Counted from the stretch's first letter, positions 15,502 to 24,950 are shown. The stretch is 64,000 nucleotides of DNA from Neobacillus bataviensis LMG 21833 (GCF_000307875.1 NZ_AJLS01000055.1:1-64000), one strand, 5' to 3'. Made by a program: numbers and translations. The notes: a model not told the origin generated them from the letters alone.

Positions 15502-16254
15502 ATGTCCGAGACAAGAAACCAAGCCGATTATCTCCAAAAAGCTGCCATGTATGATTTGTTAGCGCAATACTATAAATACACAAACCCAAACTTACACATT
15601 CATTTCTATTTAAAACATGTTAAAAGCATCAATAAAGCAATGAACATCATGCGTACCAATTTTCAATTACCACAGGGAGAAGCCAAAGTCCGCCTGCTTC
15701 ACACCTCCCATGATGCCCCTAATGTTGATATGTATATAAATGGTAAACGAGTCATAAGGGATCTTCCGTTAAAACAGGTTAGCCAGGAACTTGCATTACA
15801 TCCTGGTAAATACCATATAGATATCTATCCAGCCGGAAACATGGTGGATAGCGTCTTAAATAAAAAAATTACGGTTGAGGCGGGAAAATCGTACACGCTG
15901 ACAACGATTGATTCTGTCAAAAAAATGCGCTTGCTCGTATTTTTAAACGAGCCGCAGGTTCCTTTAAATGAAGCAAAGGTTCGCTTTATCCACTTATCTC
16001 CCGACACCCCTCCACTTGATATCGCCGTGAAGGATCGGGATGTGATTTTTTCGAAAATTTCCTACAAACAAGCAACAGATTATTTGGGATTGACACCAAT
16101 GAGAGTTGACCTTGAGGCAAGAACTGCCGGCAGTAAAGAGGTAGTCTTACCAATGCCGAAAGTTCAGTTTAAAGCAAATGAGACCACTACAATTGTCTTT
16201 CTCGGTTTATCCAAAGGCACACCCGATTTACAATTTATCAGGATCAAAGATTAA
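15502..16254 (+). CDS. DUF4397 domain protein
   Basis: A 250-residue protein with an N-terminal helical region (residues 1-55, 'YLQKAAMYDLLAQYYKYTNP') and two DUF4397 beta-sandwich repeats, about 58-130 and 152-235. Each opens with a 'K-VRL-H-S-D-P--D' pattern. No signal peptide or anchor is seen, although many relatives are surface proteins. In spore formers such proteins are sometimes near spore genes; the role is unknown. ATG 15502 has TAGGAG at 8 nt. It is transcribed away from the rsgA leader. Confidence 0.82.
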   Translation: MSETRNQADYLQKAAMYDLLAQYYKYTNPNLHIHFYLKHVKSINKAMNIMRTNFQLPQGEAKVRLLHTSHDAPNVDMYINGKRVIRDLPLKQVSQELALHPGKYHIDIYPAGNMVDSVLNKKITVEAGKSYTLTTIDSVKKMRLLVFLNEPQVPLNEAKVRFIHLSPDTPPLDIAVKDRDVIFSKISYKQATDYLGLTPMRVDLEARTAGSKEVVLPMPKVQFKANETTTIVFLGLSKGTPDLQFIRIKD

Positions 16255-16259
16255 AAAAC

Positions 16260-16286
16260 AGGTGCCCCGTAGAAAACGAGGCACCT
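16260..16286. terminator. Bidirectional terminator between DUF4397 gene and ypmS
   Basis: AGGTGCC-CCGTAGAAAACGA-GGCACCT. On the minus strand it is followed by TGTTTTTTAA; on the plus strand only by ATTTC. It ends ypmSR transcription and probably the converging gene. Confidence 0.82.
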
Positions 16287-16866
16287 ATTTCATAGGTACT
16301 AATATTGTAAAACCAATATCATCCTTCTTCAGATCAAATTTATCTGCCTTGATTTGAAGATCACTTTTCAATTTTAATTGCTGCATATGGACATAGACGA
16401 GATGATCGTTCGGGCGAATCTCAACTCCTTTTGGGAGCTTATAGTTTTCGCTAATATAATTTAATACATAGGAGATGGGAAGATGTAACTTTCCCACCGA
16501 CATTGATTTTTGCTCCAAAACTAAATCACCATTCTTCTGAGCAATCGGCTCAAAAGTCAATTTCAAATTTAACTTTTCACTAAAAAACGGTAATACCCCA
16601 TATAGCTCGACTTCATCTCCTAATATGATCCGATACTCAATCGGAGAATCAGCAGCCTCTTCTTTCAGGTAATGATTAATAAGTCGATTTAAATCATACT
16701 TGTTTGATTTAACATGAAAAGAAACATGGTCACCTGTAGGACTATTTATTTTGCTTATTTCCTTACCATCCAAGGGAGATATAACGAGTGAAAAAATAAT
16801 AATAGCAATTAAAAGGTTAATACCTAACAAAAGTAGGAAACCAATTTTCCATTTGTTTCGTTTCAT
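16285..16866 (-). CDS. ypmS: YpmS family membrane-anchored protein
   Basis: A 193-residue DUF2140 protein with one N-terminal membrane helix (residues 8-30, 'IGFLLLLGINLLIAIIIFSLV') and an extracytoplasmic beta-rich domain. It follows ypmR with no gap (TAGATG-type junction, GAGGAG ribosome binding site). The pairing with a secreted SGNH lipase is conserved in bacilli. The domain belongs to a lipid-binding-like fold in some relatives, but function is unproven. Confidence 0.88.
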   Translation of the reverse strand: MKRNKWKIGFLLLLGINLLIAIIIFSLVISPLDGKEISKINSPTGDHVSFHVKSNKYDLNRLINHYLKEEAADSPIEYRIILGDEVELYGVLPFFSEKLNLKLTFEPIAQKNGDLVLEQKSMSVGKLHLPISYVLNYISENYKLPKGVEIRPNDHLVYVHMQQLKLKSDLQIKADKFDLKKDDIGFTILVPMK

Positions 16867-17691
16867 CTAATTCTCCTCTGTACTGACCATGTAGGAGGAT
16901 TTCTCTAGGTCAGGTATTACGCGGTCACCCAAGGTCTCATTCAACCTTTCAGCAATCAGTTCATATCCCTTGTCGTTAGGGTGGAAATGATCAGTATACA
17001 AAAGATCTTCAGCAGCTGTCAAAAATACATCTTCTATTTTAACGAAGTAGGCATGCGAAAAATTGGCAATCACATTTTGACCAACTTGATTCCACTCAGC
17101 AACAACCTGATCCATTTCTTTAATATCAGAAAACCATGTTGAAAATGGATTGTACAAGCCTACCAGCACGATCGACGCATTAGGGTTTTCTTGGACAATT
17201 GCCTCAAAAATTTGTGTCAAATGTTCTTGAAATGCGGCTTTTTCCTTTGTAAAATTGGAAATTTGCAGGTTTGAAATATTATCCTTTACGACCTTCATAA
17301 TATCATTACCGCCTATCGTAAGGATGACCAAATCAGTTTTCTGTAATACTTCCTTCATTTCCGGTGTCTTGAGTCTTTTTAATAGCTGTGTTGTCCGATT
17401 TCCTTTTACCCCAAAATTATAGAAATCCACTTCCTGTATCCCTTTTTCCTTTTCCAGCATCGTTTTTAAGTATGGCAGGTAACCACCTTGGCCTGTACTA
17501 TCACCAACGCCTTGTGTTAAGGAATCACCTGCAGAAACGATGGTCAATTTTCGCGGGACAAAATCAGCGGGAATCGGGGCAAAAACCTGTGCTGCAACCT
17601 TCTTTTCCTGATGGAGCACTAAAGGATTGGACTCACTGCATGAACATAATAATAATACCGAGAGAATTAGAGGGGTGAAAAACTTTTTCAT
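16867..17691 (-). CDS. ypmR: SGNH/GDSL family lipoprotein hydrolase
   Basis: A secreted lipoprotein esterase or lipase of the SGNH class, 274 residues. An N-terminal signal ends in the lipobox-like LLCSC (cysteine at about 19). Block I 'SAGDSLTQGVG', block III 'IGGNDIM' and block V 'DHFHPND' give the Ser-Gly-Asn-His/Asp catalytic set. ATG 17691 has AGGTGA at 6 nt; the GTG nine bases upstream is less likely. It lies between ypmQ and ypmS, as in B. subtilis. Substrate is unknown. Confidence 0.9.
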   Translation of the reverse strand: MKKFFTPLILSVLLLCSCSESNPLVLHQEKKVAAQVFAPIPADFVPRKLTIVSAGDSLTQGVGDSTGQGGYLPYLKTMLEKEKGIQEVDFYNFGVKGNRTTQLLKRLKTPEMKEVLQKTDLVILTIGGNDIMKVVKDNISNLQISNFTKEKAAFQEHLTQIFEAIVQENPNASIVLVGLYNPFSTWFSDIKEMDQVVAEWNQVGQNVIANFSHAYFVKIEDVFLTAAEDLLYTDHFHPNDKGYELIAERLNETLGDRVIPDLEKSSYMVSTEEN

Positions 17692-17774
17692 TTTATTCAC
17701 CTGCCTTCTATTTTCACTTTATTATACCACGACTATAATCATTCAAAACAATTAAGTCCTATATCCTATTCCTG

Positions 17775-17806
17775 GCAAAAAAAATAGACCTATGTTATGG
17801 TCTATT
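17775..17806 (-). terminator. Terminator after ypmQ
   Basis: Minus-strand AATAGACC-ATAACAT-AGGTCTATT followed by seven T residues; the stem overlaps the ypmQ stop codon. Confidence 0.9.
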
Positions 17807-18377
17807 GCAATGTTTTAATGTCACCGATAATTTCATCAAAAGGAACTTCTTCGTTCCCTTTATATGTTTTTTTGATGTTGCCGTCCCGATCCACCAGATA
17901 AAAATATGGTTGGTGCATAACATTACCCTCTGATACTTTTTTAATAATTGTTTTAAAATTTTTAGGTCCATATTCTTCAATAAAATCCTGAGAATAGCCA
18001 GTTAGAAATGTCCAATTATTAAAATCAACACCAAATTGCGCAGCATAGCGTTTAAGAACTTCTGGTGTATCTACCGTCGGATCCACACTGAAGGAAACAA
18101 ATTCTATATCCTTTAACCCTTCATCCTTCACCATTTTTTGTAACTTCGTCATATTGGAAGTCATCGGCGGACATATATCCGGACAGCTGGTAAACATGAA
18201 ATCAGAAATCCATATCTTACCCTTTAAATCTTTTAACCCTAATGGCTTGTTATCTTGTGTGGTCGCGGTAAAATCTTTTAACGGCCATGTCACAGAATCT
18301 TTAATATCCTTTTTTCCGCATGCGGCCATTAACAATACACTAATTACCAAAAAAATAAACAAAAACCGAGCCCTCAT
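17802..18377 (-). CDS. ypmQ: SCO1/SenC/PrrC copper chaperone lipoprotein
   Basis: A 191-residue membrane-tethered thioredoxin-fold protein that delivers copper to cytochrome c oxidase CuA. The signal peptide ends in the lipobox LMAAC (C20). The copper ligands CPDIC (C65, C69) and the distal histidine H155 ('VMHQPYFYLVD') are all present. ATG 18377 with AGGTGAT is chosen; the frame upstream to 18425 lacks a ribosome binding site. Its own terminator follows. Confidence 0.93.
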   Translation of the reverse strand: MRARFLFIFLVISVLLMAACGKKDIKDSVTWPLKDFTATTQDNKPLGLKDLKGKIWISDFMFTSCPDICPPMTSNMTKLQKMVKDEGLKDIEFVSFSVDPTVDTPEVLKRYAAQFGVDFNNWTFLTGYSQDFIEEYGPKNFKTIIKKVSEGNVMHQPYFYLVDRDGNIKKTYKGNEEVPFDEIIGDIKTLQ

Positions 18378-18455
18378 CGTATCACCTGCAACCTTTTCTA
18401 TTACATAACGTGAATAGTTTATCAAAGAATTGAAAAAGAGGAAAGTAAATGGGCT

Positions 18456-19613
18456 TTAATCAATAGAACCGGTCTTAGTTATAGTATTTTTTACTTCAAC
18501 ATCAAATTTTGCATTTTTGTATTTTTCTTTCCATCCTTTTTTAGAAATCCTTTTCCCGCGTGTACTGGCGATATATTTTTCCCCAAATCCTGCAGGATCC
18601 ACACCATTTTTTTGAAAACCTAGGAGTAATTTTTTTATCTCCTTTTCCATTTCCTTATTAGCTTCATTTTCAATATACTTAATTTTCTCCGGAGAAGACA
18701 AATCTAATGGCTCTGTAGCTTCCAACAATATTGATGCCAAGTCTATTTCTATTTTATAACGAAGGTTTTGTTTGTCGACTAATTTAATTTTAGAATGACT
18801 GCGAATATTATCTAGATTAAGATAAAATTTATTGTAAACCGTTCGATAAGCAATACCTTCTTCTTTCCTGATGACTTTTTTAAATCGGGATCGGGTAAAG
18901 CTAAGTTCGAATGACCCGGATCGATATTTATCTGATAAGACTTTTAAGTAAAAAAGTTGGTCACTATTAAGTGTACTAACCATCCTGTCTTCCTTAAAAA
19001 GGGCAAGGCCCGATATGACAATGGCCCCATTCTTTATTGTTAAAATGGGCAACACTGGGTCCTTTCCGTGATCACTAAAGAAATGATTGAATTCATGCAG
19101 TGTGGGAGAAAGGAGCTGCTCACTCTCAACATTTTGTTTAATTAAATTATATAAATACGTCCCAAGGTCAGATTTTAGACTCTTTTGTTCAATATTAAGA
19201 ATAGATGAAGCATCACCTTCAGCAACCGTTAAGTAAACCGTATTTCCAATGCTTGGATCGCGATTAAGGGCATCTACAAGCTGAATAATTCCCCGCTTTG
19301 CCAATTCCCTACTGTAGATTACACAGCGAAGCTGGCCCATGACAAGATTTTGGTCGGTTTCAAGATTTTGTTCTTGGCGGATAGCCTTACTTGTATTGCC
19401 ATCAACAGTAATGATTTTCGTAAGATTTTTTGCTAACGGATCAAATTTATGGACAACTGCTGAACCTTTAATCCGATTTTCCTGTTCTAGATCATACCCC
19501 ACTGCCGTCATTAATCCTAACTTTTCCAACTGTTTTCGCTCAACACATCCCGATAAGAAAATGATGGAAGAAAGAAGGGCTGCCAGCAGATTCCACTTAG
19601 GATCCTTCAGCAT
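18456..19613 (-). CDS. Spore germination receptor subunit C (Ger(x)C lipoprotein)
   Basis: A 385-residue lipoprotein with signal peptide and lipobox FLSGC (residues 19-23), then the three-domain Ger(x)C body. It is the peripheral subunit of a nutrient germinant receptor on the outer face of the spore inner membrane. Its start overlaps the end of the B subunit by 17 bp. The A-B-C gene order is that of the gerA/gerK families; I cannot say which germinant is sensed. Confidence 0.93.
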   Translation of the reverse strand: MLKDPKWNLLAALLSSIIFLSGCVERKQLEKLGLMTAVGYDLEQENRIKGSAVVHKFDPLAKNLTKIITVDGNTSKAIRQEQNLETDQNLVMGQLRCVIYSRELAKRGIIQLVDALNRDPSIGNTVYLTVAEGDASSILNIEQKSLKSDLGTYLYNLIKQNVESEQLLSPTLHEFNHFFSDHGKDPVLPILTIKNGAIVISGLALFKEDRMVSTLNSDQLFYLKVLSDKYRSGSFELSFTRSRFKKVIRKEEGIAYRTVYNKFYLNLDNIRSHSKIKLVDKQNLRYKIEIDLASILLEATEPLDLSSPEKIKYIENEANKEMEKEIKKLLLGFQKNGVDPAGFGEKYIASTRGKRISKKGWKEKYKNAKFDVEVKNTITKTGSID

Positions 19614-20718
19614 GTGTTTTTTTCCTCCTTGATAACCGTTTTTTCAAAAAAACAATAATGGAAAGAACAATTGGGTAGCAATAAGCCGCATAAAACGCTA
19701 TTTTTGCAACTATATCTGTAACCACATTCTCTTGATATCTTGCTTTTATGAAAAAAGTGGTACTAAAAGCGAGTATAGCTATGATCCATACTCCCCATTT
19801 TTGCTTTCGTTTAAAAATTCTCGAAAACCCTTTTGAGGCCGCCCATAAGTAAGCACACAAATTTGGTAAAATTACCAGCATCCAAAAGGAAACAACAATA
19901 AACTCAAACCTTTCTAGATTGGGAAGCTTGACAACTTTAAACATCGAGATCACAGGCCAGATCACATTTTTAAGGCTATCTTCAGCAAAAAAGATAATCG
20001 AAATAAATGTAAGAATTGTAAATGTTAGAGTCGTAAAAGCATTGCCAATCTGGGCATAAAGATGGGCCTTACGTTTTTCCTTAATGAAGGGATAGACGAA
20101 TAAGATTAATTCAAAGCCCATCATCGAGAAAGTAGTACTTTTAACACCTTTTAGCAGGTGTTTTATATCTACATTCATAATTGGAAATATATGCGCAATG
20201 TCCGCATACCGTAAAGGTACTATTTGAATTAAAATAAGCCATGCCGTACCCATAACAGATAGAAATGCTACCCCAACAACCACTCTAATACCACCATAAA
20301 CAGCATAAACGGATATCAGGATAAGAACGAAAGCAAGCTGCCAAGTGGGTAAAGTGGAGAAAATCCACACCTGAACAATTTCAATATAGTTCATCATGAT
20401 AATAAAAAAAGCGGTGGACATATAGAGCATGTAAAGAATGCTCAGAAAATTACCTAGCCATTTTCCGAATACATCGACATGAATCCCGTATAAATCAGCA
20501 CTTTCATATTGATTAAGCATCATCATCATGAACCACAAAATAATGGCAACGAAAACACCGCCTAATATCACAGAGATCCACGCATCATGCTTGGCCTCTA
20601 GAAAAACGATTCTTGGCAGCCCGACAACCCCCACCCCAGCTTGGACTGAGTGAATAATAAACATGAGAAAAAACGCATTAAACAACATACTTTTTTTGGG
20701 ATGTAAATTCACCTTCAT
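19597..20718 (-). CDS. Spore germination receptor subunit B (GerB permease)
   Basis: A 373-residue integral membrane protein with about ten helices, of the GerB branch of the APC transporter superfamily. This subunit carries the germinant pocket in studied receptors. ATG 20718 has TAGGAGCG before it, 11 bp after the A-subunit gene. It overlaps the C-subunit gene at its end. Confidence 0.93.
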   Translation of the reverse strand: MKVNLHPKKSMLFNAFFLMFIIHSVQAGVGVVGLPRIVFLEAKHDAWISVILGGVFVAIILWFMMMMLNQYESADLYGIHVDVFGKWLGNFLSILYMLYMSTAFFIIMMNYIEIVQVWIFSTLPTWQLAFVLILISVYAVYGGIRVVVGVAFLSVMGTAWLILIQIVPLRYADIAHIFPIMNVDIKHLLKGVKSTTFSMMGFELILFVYPFIKEKRKAHLYAQIGNAFTTLTFTILTFISIIFFAEDSLKNVIWPVISMFKVVKLPNLERFEFIVVSFWMLVILPNLCAYLWAASKGFSRIFKRKQKWGVWIIAILAFSTTFFIKARYQENVVTDIVAKIAFYAAYCYPIVLSIIVFLKKRLSRRKKTHAEGS

Positions 20719-20729
20719 TTTGTTCGCTC

Positions 20730-22244
20730 CTATTCATCTACATCCTTTTTTTTCGCTTTTTGCGGGGAAAATCGCTGCACATCGATTGGGCGGTTCGATA
20801 TTGGCCGCTTTGAAAGATATTGAGTTGGAACGCGGAAGAAACTATATCCCAGGTCTTTCCACCTTAACGGATAGACAGGTGAAAGATAGGAACCTCCCAT
20901 CGTGTCCAATCTTAGGAGATGAATGAGGAAAAAACAAAAAGCAACCATGATCCCAATTCCTCCCCAAAAACCCGCTAACAGAATGATCGGAAACCGGATC
21001 ATTCTAATGGATGTGCTCATTAAATAACTTGGAGTGGTAAATGAGCCAAGCGCACTCAGGGCAATGATAATAATTAAAATATTACTCGTAAATCCGGCAT
21101 CTACTGCTGCTTGCCCGACAACAATACCACCAACGATACCCATTGTTTGACCAACCTTTGTGGGCAGCCTGGCTCCCGCCTCCCGTAAGAGCTCAATAAA
21201 AAATTCAAGCAGGAGAGCTTCAAACACAGGTGGAAATGGTACATTTGCTCTAGATTGTCCAAGTGAAACAAGCAATGGTGAGGGAATGATTTCATAATGA
21301 TAGGTTAAAACGGCTACATAGGCAGGTGTAAGAAGAACGGACATAAAAGCTGCCAGTAACCGTAAAACTCTTAGACCAATCCCCATGTTCCAGCGCATAT
21401 ACACATCTTCTGTGGACTCAAAAAAAGTAAAAAATGGAGTTGGGCCATATAAGGCATCTGGACTCCGGTCCATTAGGACAACAACCTTTCCCCTCATAAG
21501 GGCAATCGAGACCCGATCAGGCAGTTCCGTTGTGACTAATTGCGGGAAAACCGTCCAACTATTATTCTCTATCAATTGACCAAGGACTGTCGTACCAGGA
21601 ACATGATCGATTTCTAATTGACTTATTTTCTCTCGAAATTCGTTGACATTCTCTTCATCCGCTATATCTTTTATATAGATGAGCTTTGCCTCAGTTTTCG
21701 TTCTAGTCCCAACTGTTAAATCTTCCATACAAAGGTTTGTATCTTTGATGTTTTGCCTTAAAATATTTATATTGCCAATCAGTGATTCAGTAAAAGCAAT
21801 TTTGGGACCGTAAACAAGTGACTCCGTTTCTGCCTTTTCAATTCCTCTTTCCACGGTTTTGCTAACATTACCGAGAATTCCATAGGGCTGTCCTTCCACA
21901 TAAATATACACATATCCGGCGTTTAACCCCTCAACAACATCATCTATTTGATTTTGAGCAGATAAATCAGCAATAGGAAGGATTTGAACAATTGATTCAT
22001 AAGTCCATTCATTGTGAGTATTTTCTTGAATGGGCGCTACAATAAATTCATCTAAAGCGGTTTTATCAATTAAGCTCTTCATATAGCAGCAAACAAGTTT
22101 GTTGCCACCATGTTTTATGGTTCTAAAAGTCAAATCTTCTCCAACATTGAGTTGACTTTTAATCTGTTCCTTTAATCCATCAATCGTTAAACTATGTGGT
22201 TTCGTTCCCTCTGTTTTCTTTTTTCCAGCTAACCATTTGAACAT
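20730..22244 (-). CDS. Spore germination receptor subunit A (GerA)
   Basis: A 504-residue subunit with a large N-terminal cytosolic domain (about 1-280) and five or so membrane helices in 285-460, including 'GLRVLRLLAAFMSVLLTPAYVAVL'. In studied receptors the A subunit oligomerises into an ion channel that opens on germinant binding. The start is ATG 22244 behind AAAAGGTG; the GTG nine bases upstream has no spacing to the ribosome binding site. It is the first gene of the A-B-C operon. No clear sigma-G promoter was found. Confidence 0.93.
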   Translation of the reverse strand: MFKWLAGKKKTEGTKPHSLTIDGLKEQIKSQLNVGEDLTFRTIKHGGNKLVCCYMKSLIDKTALDEFIVAPIQENTHNEWTYESIVQILPIADLSAQNQIDDVVEGLNAGYVYIYVEGQPYGILGNVSKTVERGIEKAETESLVYGPKIAFTESLIGNINILRQNIKDTNLCMEDLTVGTRTKTEAKLIYIKDIADEENVNEFREKISQLEIDHVPGTTVLGQLIENNSWTVFPQLVTTELPDRVSIALMRGKVVVLMDRSPDALYGPTPFFTFFESTEDVYMRWNMGIGLRVLRLLAAFMSVLLTPAYVAVLTYHYEIIPSPLLVSLGQSRANVPFPPVFEALLLEFFIELLREAGARLPTKVGQTMGIVGGIVVGQAAVDAGFTSNILIIIIALSALGSFTTPSYLMSTSIRMIRFPIILLAGFWGGIGIMVAFCFFLIHLLRLDTMGGSYLSPVYPLRWKDLGYSFFRVPTQYLSKRPISNRPIDVQRFSPQKAKKKDVDE

Positions 22245-22412
22245 CGGCAACACCTTTTAAGAAATAGTTTTTCTTATCTTTTCCAAAATATTTGATTTTA
22301 CCCATAAAAGGAAATAGGGTCGGTTTCATTCATTTTTTAATTCAAGTAATGCTTTACCACATCACAATGTAAAAGAACTATTTTCATGAGTTTGAAATAT
22401 ATGCTATGATTA

Positions 22413-22430
22413 TGAATGAGTATTCAGTCA
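22413..22430 (+). promoter_or_regulatory. FadR-like operator upstream of the metallo-hydrolase gene
   Basis: TGAATGAGTATTCAGTCA matches 16 of 18 positions of the Bacillus FadR box (TGAATGA-TA-TCATTCA). It lies 50 bp before the start codon, next to a possible -10 (TATGAT, 22405-22410), so a bound repressor would block transcription. Confidence 0.55.
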
Positions 22431-22480
22431 ATAAGGAAAGTTACGAATAAAAGGAATGCGATGAAAGGCAGAGTGATTAT

Positions 22481-23371
22481 ATGCAGAAAATTGGCCCAAT
22501 CATGATTTTGGAAGGCCCAAACAATAGTAAGGTTCCCTATTCACGCAGTCTGTTCATTGATTGTCCGGACAAGGTGTTAATCGATAGCGGGGCGGATGCT
22601 AAAATCCTGTTAGACATAAACCAAGAATACGGGATTGAATTGATTATTAATACACATTACCACCCTGACCATACCCGTCATAACCACCTATTTAGCGGTG
22701 TAAAAAAGTGCATCAATCCAATTGAATTTGAAACAGCTAAAACGGTAGAAGGAGTTGCCCGTGCTAATGGGGTTTATCAGGAATGGGGATCCGCCGGGGT
22801 TGAAAAATGGAAAAAATCTCTTCCACAAGAGTGGACGCAAAATCTTGGTGAAATTTCAGGGACGTATGAATATGAAACGGACTATTTATTTGGTGATGTA
22901 AAGGTGCAGTTTTTACACACCCCAGGACACACCAGCGGACTTTCATGCCCTTACTTTCCGGATCAAGGTGTCGTCTTCGTTAGCGATTATGATATGACTT
23001 CATTTGGCCCATGGTATAATGGCACTGATGGCGATATTGACAACTTTATTGCTTCCGGCAAAAGACTGCTGGCACTTGATGCAGACGTCTATATTACGGG
23101 TCACCAAAAAGGAACCTTTTCTAGGCAAGAATTTACTGAGAAAATGGAAAAATTTCTTCATATTATTGATCGAAGAGATGAAACGATTGATAAGTATGTC
23201 CGTCAAGGAATGACTTTTGAAGAATTAACGAATATCGGGATCTTCTATCCAAAAAAGAGTTTGGAAAATTCCATTTTCCGGACTTGGGAACGAAGCGGCA
23301 TTCGCAAGCATTTACAGCGTCTTGGAATTTCATGTTCTACATCTACAGGAGAATTATTGCATGCAAAATAG
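22481..23371 (+). CDS. MBL-fold metallo-hydrolase
   Basis: A 296-residue metallo-beta-lactamase-fold hydrolase. The metal motif is 'THYHPDHTRH' (HxHxDH), followed by 'HTPGHTSG' (third ligand), 'SDYDMT' (bridging aspartate) and 'TGHQKG' (last histidine). No export signal is present, so it is cytosolic. The substrate may be a thioester, lactone or phosphoester; the FadR-like box upstream points to fatty-acid metabolism. The ribosome binding site is weak (AAAGGCAGAG). Confidence 0.88.
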   Translation: MQKIGPIMILEGPNNSKVPYSRSLFIDCPDKVLIDSGADAKILLDINQEYGIELIINTHYHPDHTRHNHLFSGVKKCINPIEFETAKTVEGVARANGVYQEWGSAGVEKWKKSLPQEWTQNLGEISGTYEYETDYLFGDVKVQFLHTPGHTSGLSCPYFPDQGVVFVSDYDMTSFGPWYNGTDGDIDNFIASGKRLLALDADVYITGHQKGTFSRQEFTEKMEKFLHIIDRRDETIDKYVRQGMTFEELTNIGIFYPKKSLENSIFRTWERSGIRKHLQRLGISCSTSTGELLHAK

Positions 23372-23395
23372 GATGAGCTTGGTGCCCATCCTATT
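23367..23395. terminator. Bidirectional terminator between MBL gene and degV
   Basis: AATAGGATG-AGCTTGGTGCC-CATCCTATT followed by TTCT on the plus strand; A-rich on the other side gives a T run on the minus strand. Confidence 0.85.
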
Positions 23396-23405
23396 TTCTA
23401 TTCTT

Positions 23406-24248
23406 CTAATCAACATAATACATCAATGCAAGGGCTCCTGGTCCTGTATGTGTACTGACAATTGGGCCAGTGTAATCAATTTCCACGTTTTGAAATCCAG
23501 TTAGGTCAATAATACTCTCTTTTATTTTCACAGACAGTTCATAGGCCTCCGCATGGGCAATCCCCACACCACGAATCGTTTTCCCTTTTACGTCTTCTGC
23601 AAACTGCTTGGCCATAAATTTAACGACCTGGGAATGGCTGCGAACCTTTGTCACCGGGTTATATTCTGCTCCCTCGAGCGAAGCAATCGGTTTGATATTT
23701 AATAGGGAACCGATAAACGCCTTTCCTTTGCCAATTCTTCCGCCTTTTACAAGATTCTCTAACGTATCTACCATAATGTATAATTTCGTATGTTCACGGA
23801 TGGTCTCTAGTCGTTCAAGAATTTCCTCCGCACTCTTGCCCTGTTTTGCCATTTCGGCGGCTTCCCTTACTTGAAAGGAAAGAGCTTTCGAAATAAACTT
23901 TGAATCAACAACAGTCACTTTAGTTTCTGACATCCCGGCAGCGCTTTCTGCTGAGCGAACGGTGCCGCTCATTTTCCCTGTCATATGAATGGAAATGACT
24001 TCATAACCCTCTTCACCAAGACGGTCATATACCTCCAGAAAGGAGCCTGTGGAAGGCTGGGAGCTTTTCGGCAATTCTTTTGAACCACTCATATTCTCAA
24101 TAAATTCAACCGGATTAATTTCCACCCGGTCTAAATAGGCTTCACCATTTATCGTTACAGTCAAAGGTACAATGACAATACCAAGCTGTTCAGCCATTTC
24201 ATTTGGGATATCCAAAGTTGAATCGGTTACAATTTTAATCTTGCTCAT
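23406..24248 (-). CDS. degV: DegV family fatty-acid-binding protein (copy 1)
   Basis: A 280-residue DegV protein that binds a free fatty acid and, in Firmicutes, presents it to fatty acid kinase FakA. N-terminal 'KIVTDSTLDIP' and the central 'LPKSSQPSTGSF' hold the carboxylate-binding Ser/Thr residues. The C-terminal 'VSTHTGPGALALMYY' is intact. A second paralogue lies at 48325. ATG 24248. Confidence 0.93.
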   Translation of the reverse strand: MSKIKIVTDSTLDIPNEMAEQLGIVIVPLTVTINGEAYLDRVEINPVEFIENMSGSKELPKSSQPSTGSFLEVYDRLGEEGYEVISIHMTGKMSGTVRSAESAAGMSETKVTVVDSKFISKALSFQVREAAEMAKQGKSAEEILERLETIREHTKLYIMVDTLENLVKGGRIGKGKAFIGSLLNIKPIASLEGAEYNPVTKVRSHSQVVKFMAKQFAEDVKGKTIRGVGIAHAEAYELSVKIKESIIDLTGFQNVEIDYTGPIVSTHTGPGALALMYYVD

Positions 24249-24513
24249 ATATTCACATCCCTACCATTACTGCTATGTATTATACAGGTTTCATGTAATG
24301 AAAAAAACAAAATCTATCTATTTTATTAAAACTAACCTGAGACCCAATTACCAACCCAAGTATGGAAATAAATTGATTATGAGTAGCACACCAACATAAT
24401 AAAGGCGGTGTGAGCAGAGCTGGGGTTCACTTCGTTCAGTGTCGAATAATATTTATCAAACGCTAAACTTGTCTATACTAATTCTCTTTTACGGCGCTCC
24501 GCCCCTTTTCCAT
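24249..24513. other. Intergenic stretch without a supportable gene
   Basis: Between degV and the ypmP terminator. It holds a short plus-strand frame near 24298-24400 with no ribosome binding site and a small CACT/AGTG hairpin around 24430. I see no promoter, tRNA or riboswitch. Confidence 0.5.
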
Positions 24514-24545
24514 ACAAATAAAAGAGCGCCGGTCGCCCGATGCTC
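24514..24545 (-). terminator. Terminator after ypmP
   Basis: Minus-strand GAGCATCGG-GCGA-CCGGCGCTC (one mismatch) followed by TTTTATTTG, 13 bp after the ypmP stop codon. Confidence 0.75.
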
Positions 24546-24557
24546 GAAAGAAGTAAG

Positions 24558-24809
24558 TTATGCGTTGTTTTTTAATTCTGCTACTTTAAACAGCTGTTCA
24601 TAATCCGGCCACTTCATGACCTTCTTCAAATACTCTTTAAAAGAATAACATCTCTTTGGCTTCGTTTCCCGGTCAATAGCAGCGAGAAACGTTCGTAAAC
24701 GGACTTGGATCATAAATTTATAAGTACTATCTTCCTCCAATACAGGAATATCCATGACTTTAACCTTCTGTCCAACATCATTTTTGAACTCTAGGCTTTT
24801 GAATAACAA
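24558..24809 (-). CDS. ypmP: YpmP family protein (DUF2535)
   Basis: A small protein of 83 residues from a TTG start at 24809, preceded by AAAGAGGATTGATATT. This gives the family's usual length and the start LLFKSLEFKN. A longer frame to ATG 24851 has no ribosome binding site. The sequence is basic and cytoplasmic ('TFLAAIDRETKPKRCYSFKE'). It sits near ypmQ and degV as in B. subtilis. Function is unknown. Confidence 0.8.
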   Translation of the reverse strand: MLFKSLEFKNDVGQKVKVMDIPVLEEDSTYKFMIQVRLRTFLAAIDRETKPKRCYSFKEYLKKVMKWPDYEQLFKVAELKNNA

Positions 24810-24915
24810 AATATCAATCCTCTTTTTCACCCGTTTGACTATATTATACACCTATTACAACTCGAAAGCTGTCTAATTATGCTTGGATTAGGAAAATATT
24901 TGTGAATTATTTGCA

Positions 24916-24947
24916 ATAAAAAACAGGACACTTTTATATGGCCTGTT
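24916..24947 (-). terminator. Terminator after the zinc-ribbon gene
   Basis: Minus-strand AACAGG-N14-CCTGTT followed by TTTTATT. The stem is 6 bp, right after the stop codon at 24951. Confidence 0.65.
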
Positions 24948-24950
24948 GGA

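Noticed and set aside
22255..22400. Sigma-G promoter for the ger operon
   Set aside because: TGAATG and TTATGGGTA are near-misses with one extra base in the -10; not strong enough to list as a feature.
24298..24402. Plus-strand 34-codon frame in the gap after degV
   Set aside because: No ribosome binding site, biased composition and no promoter.
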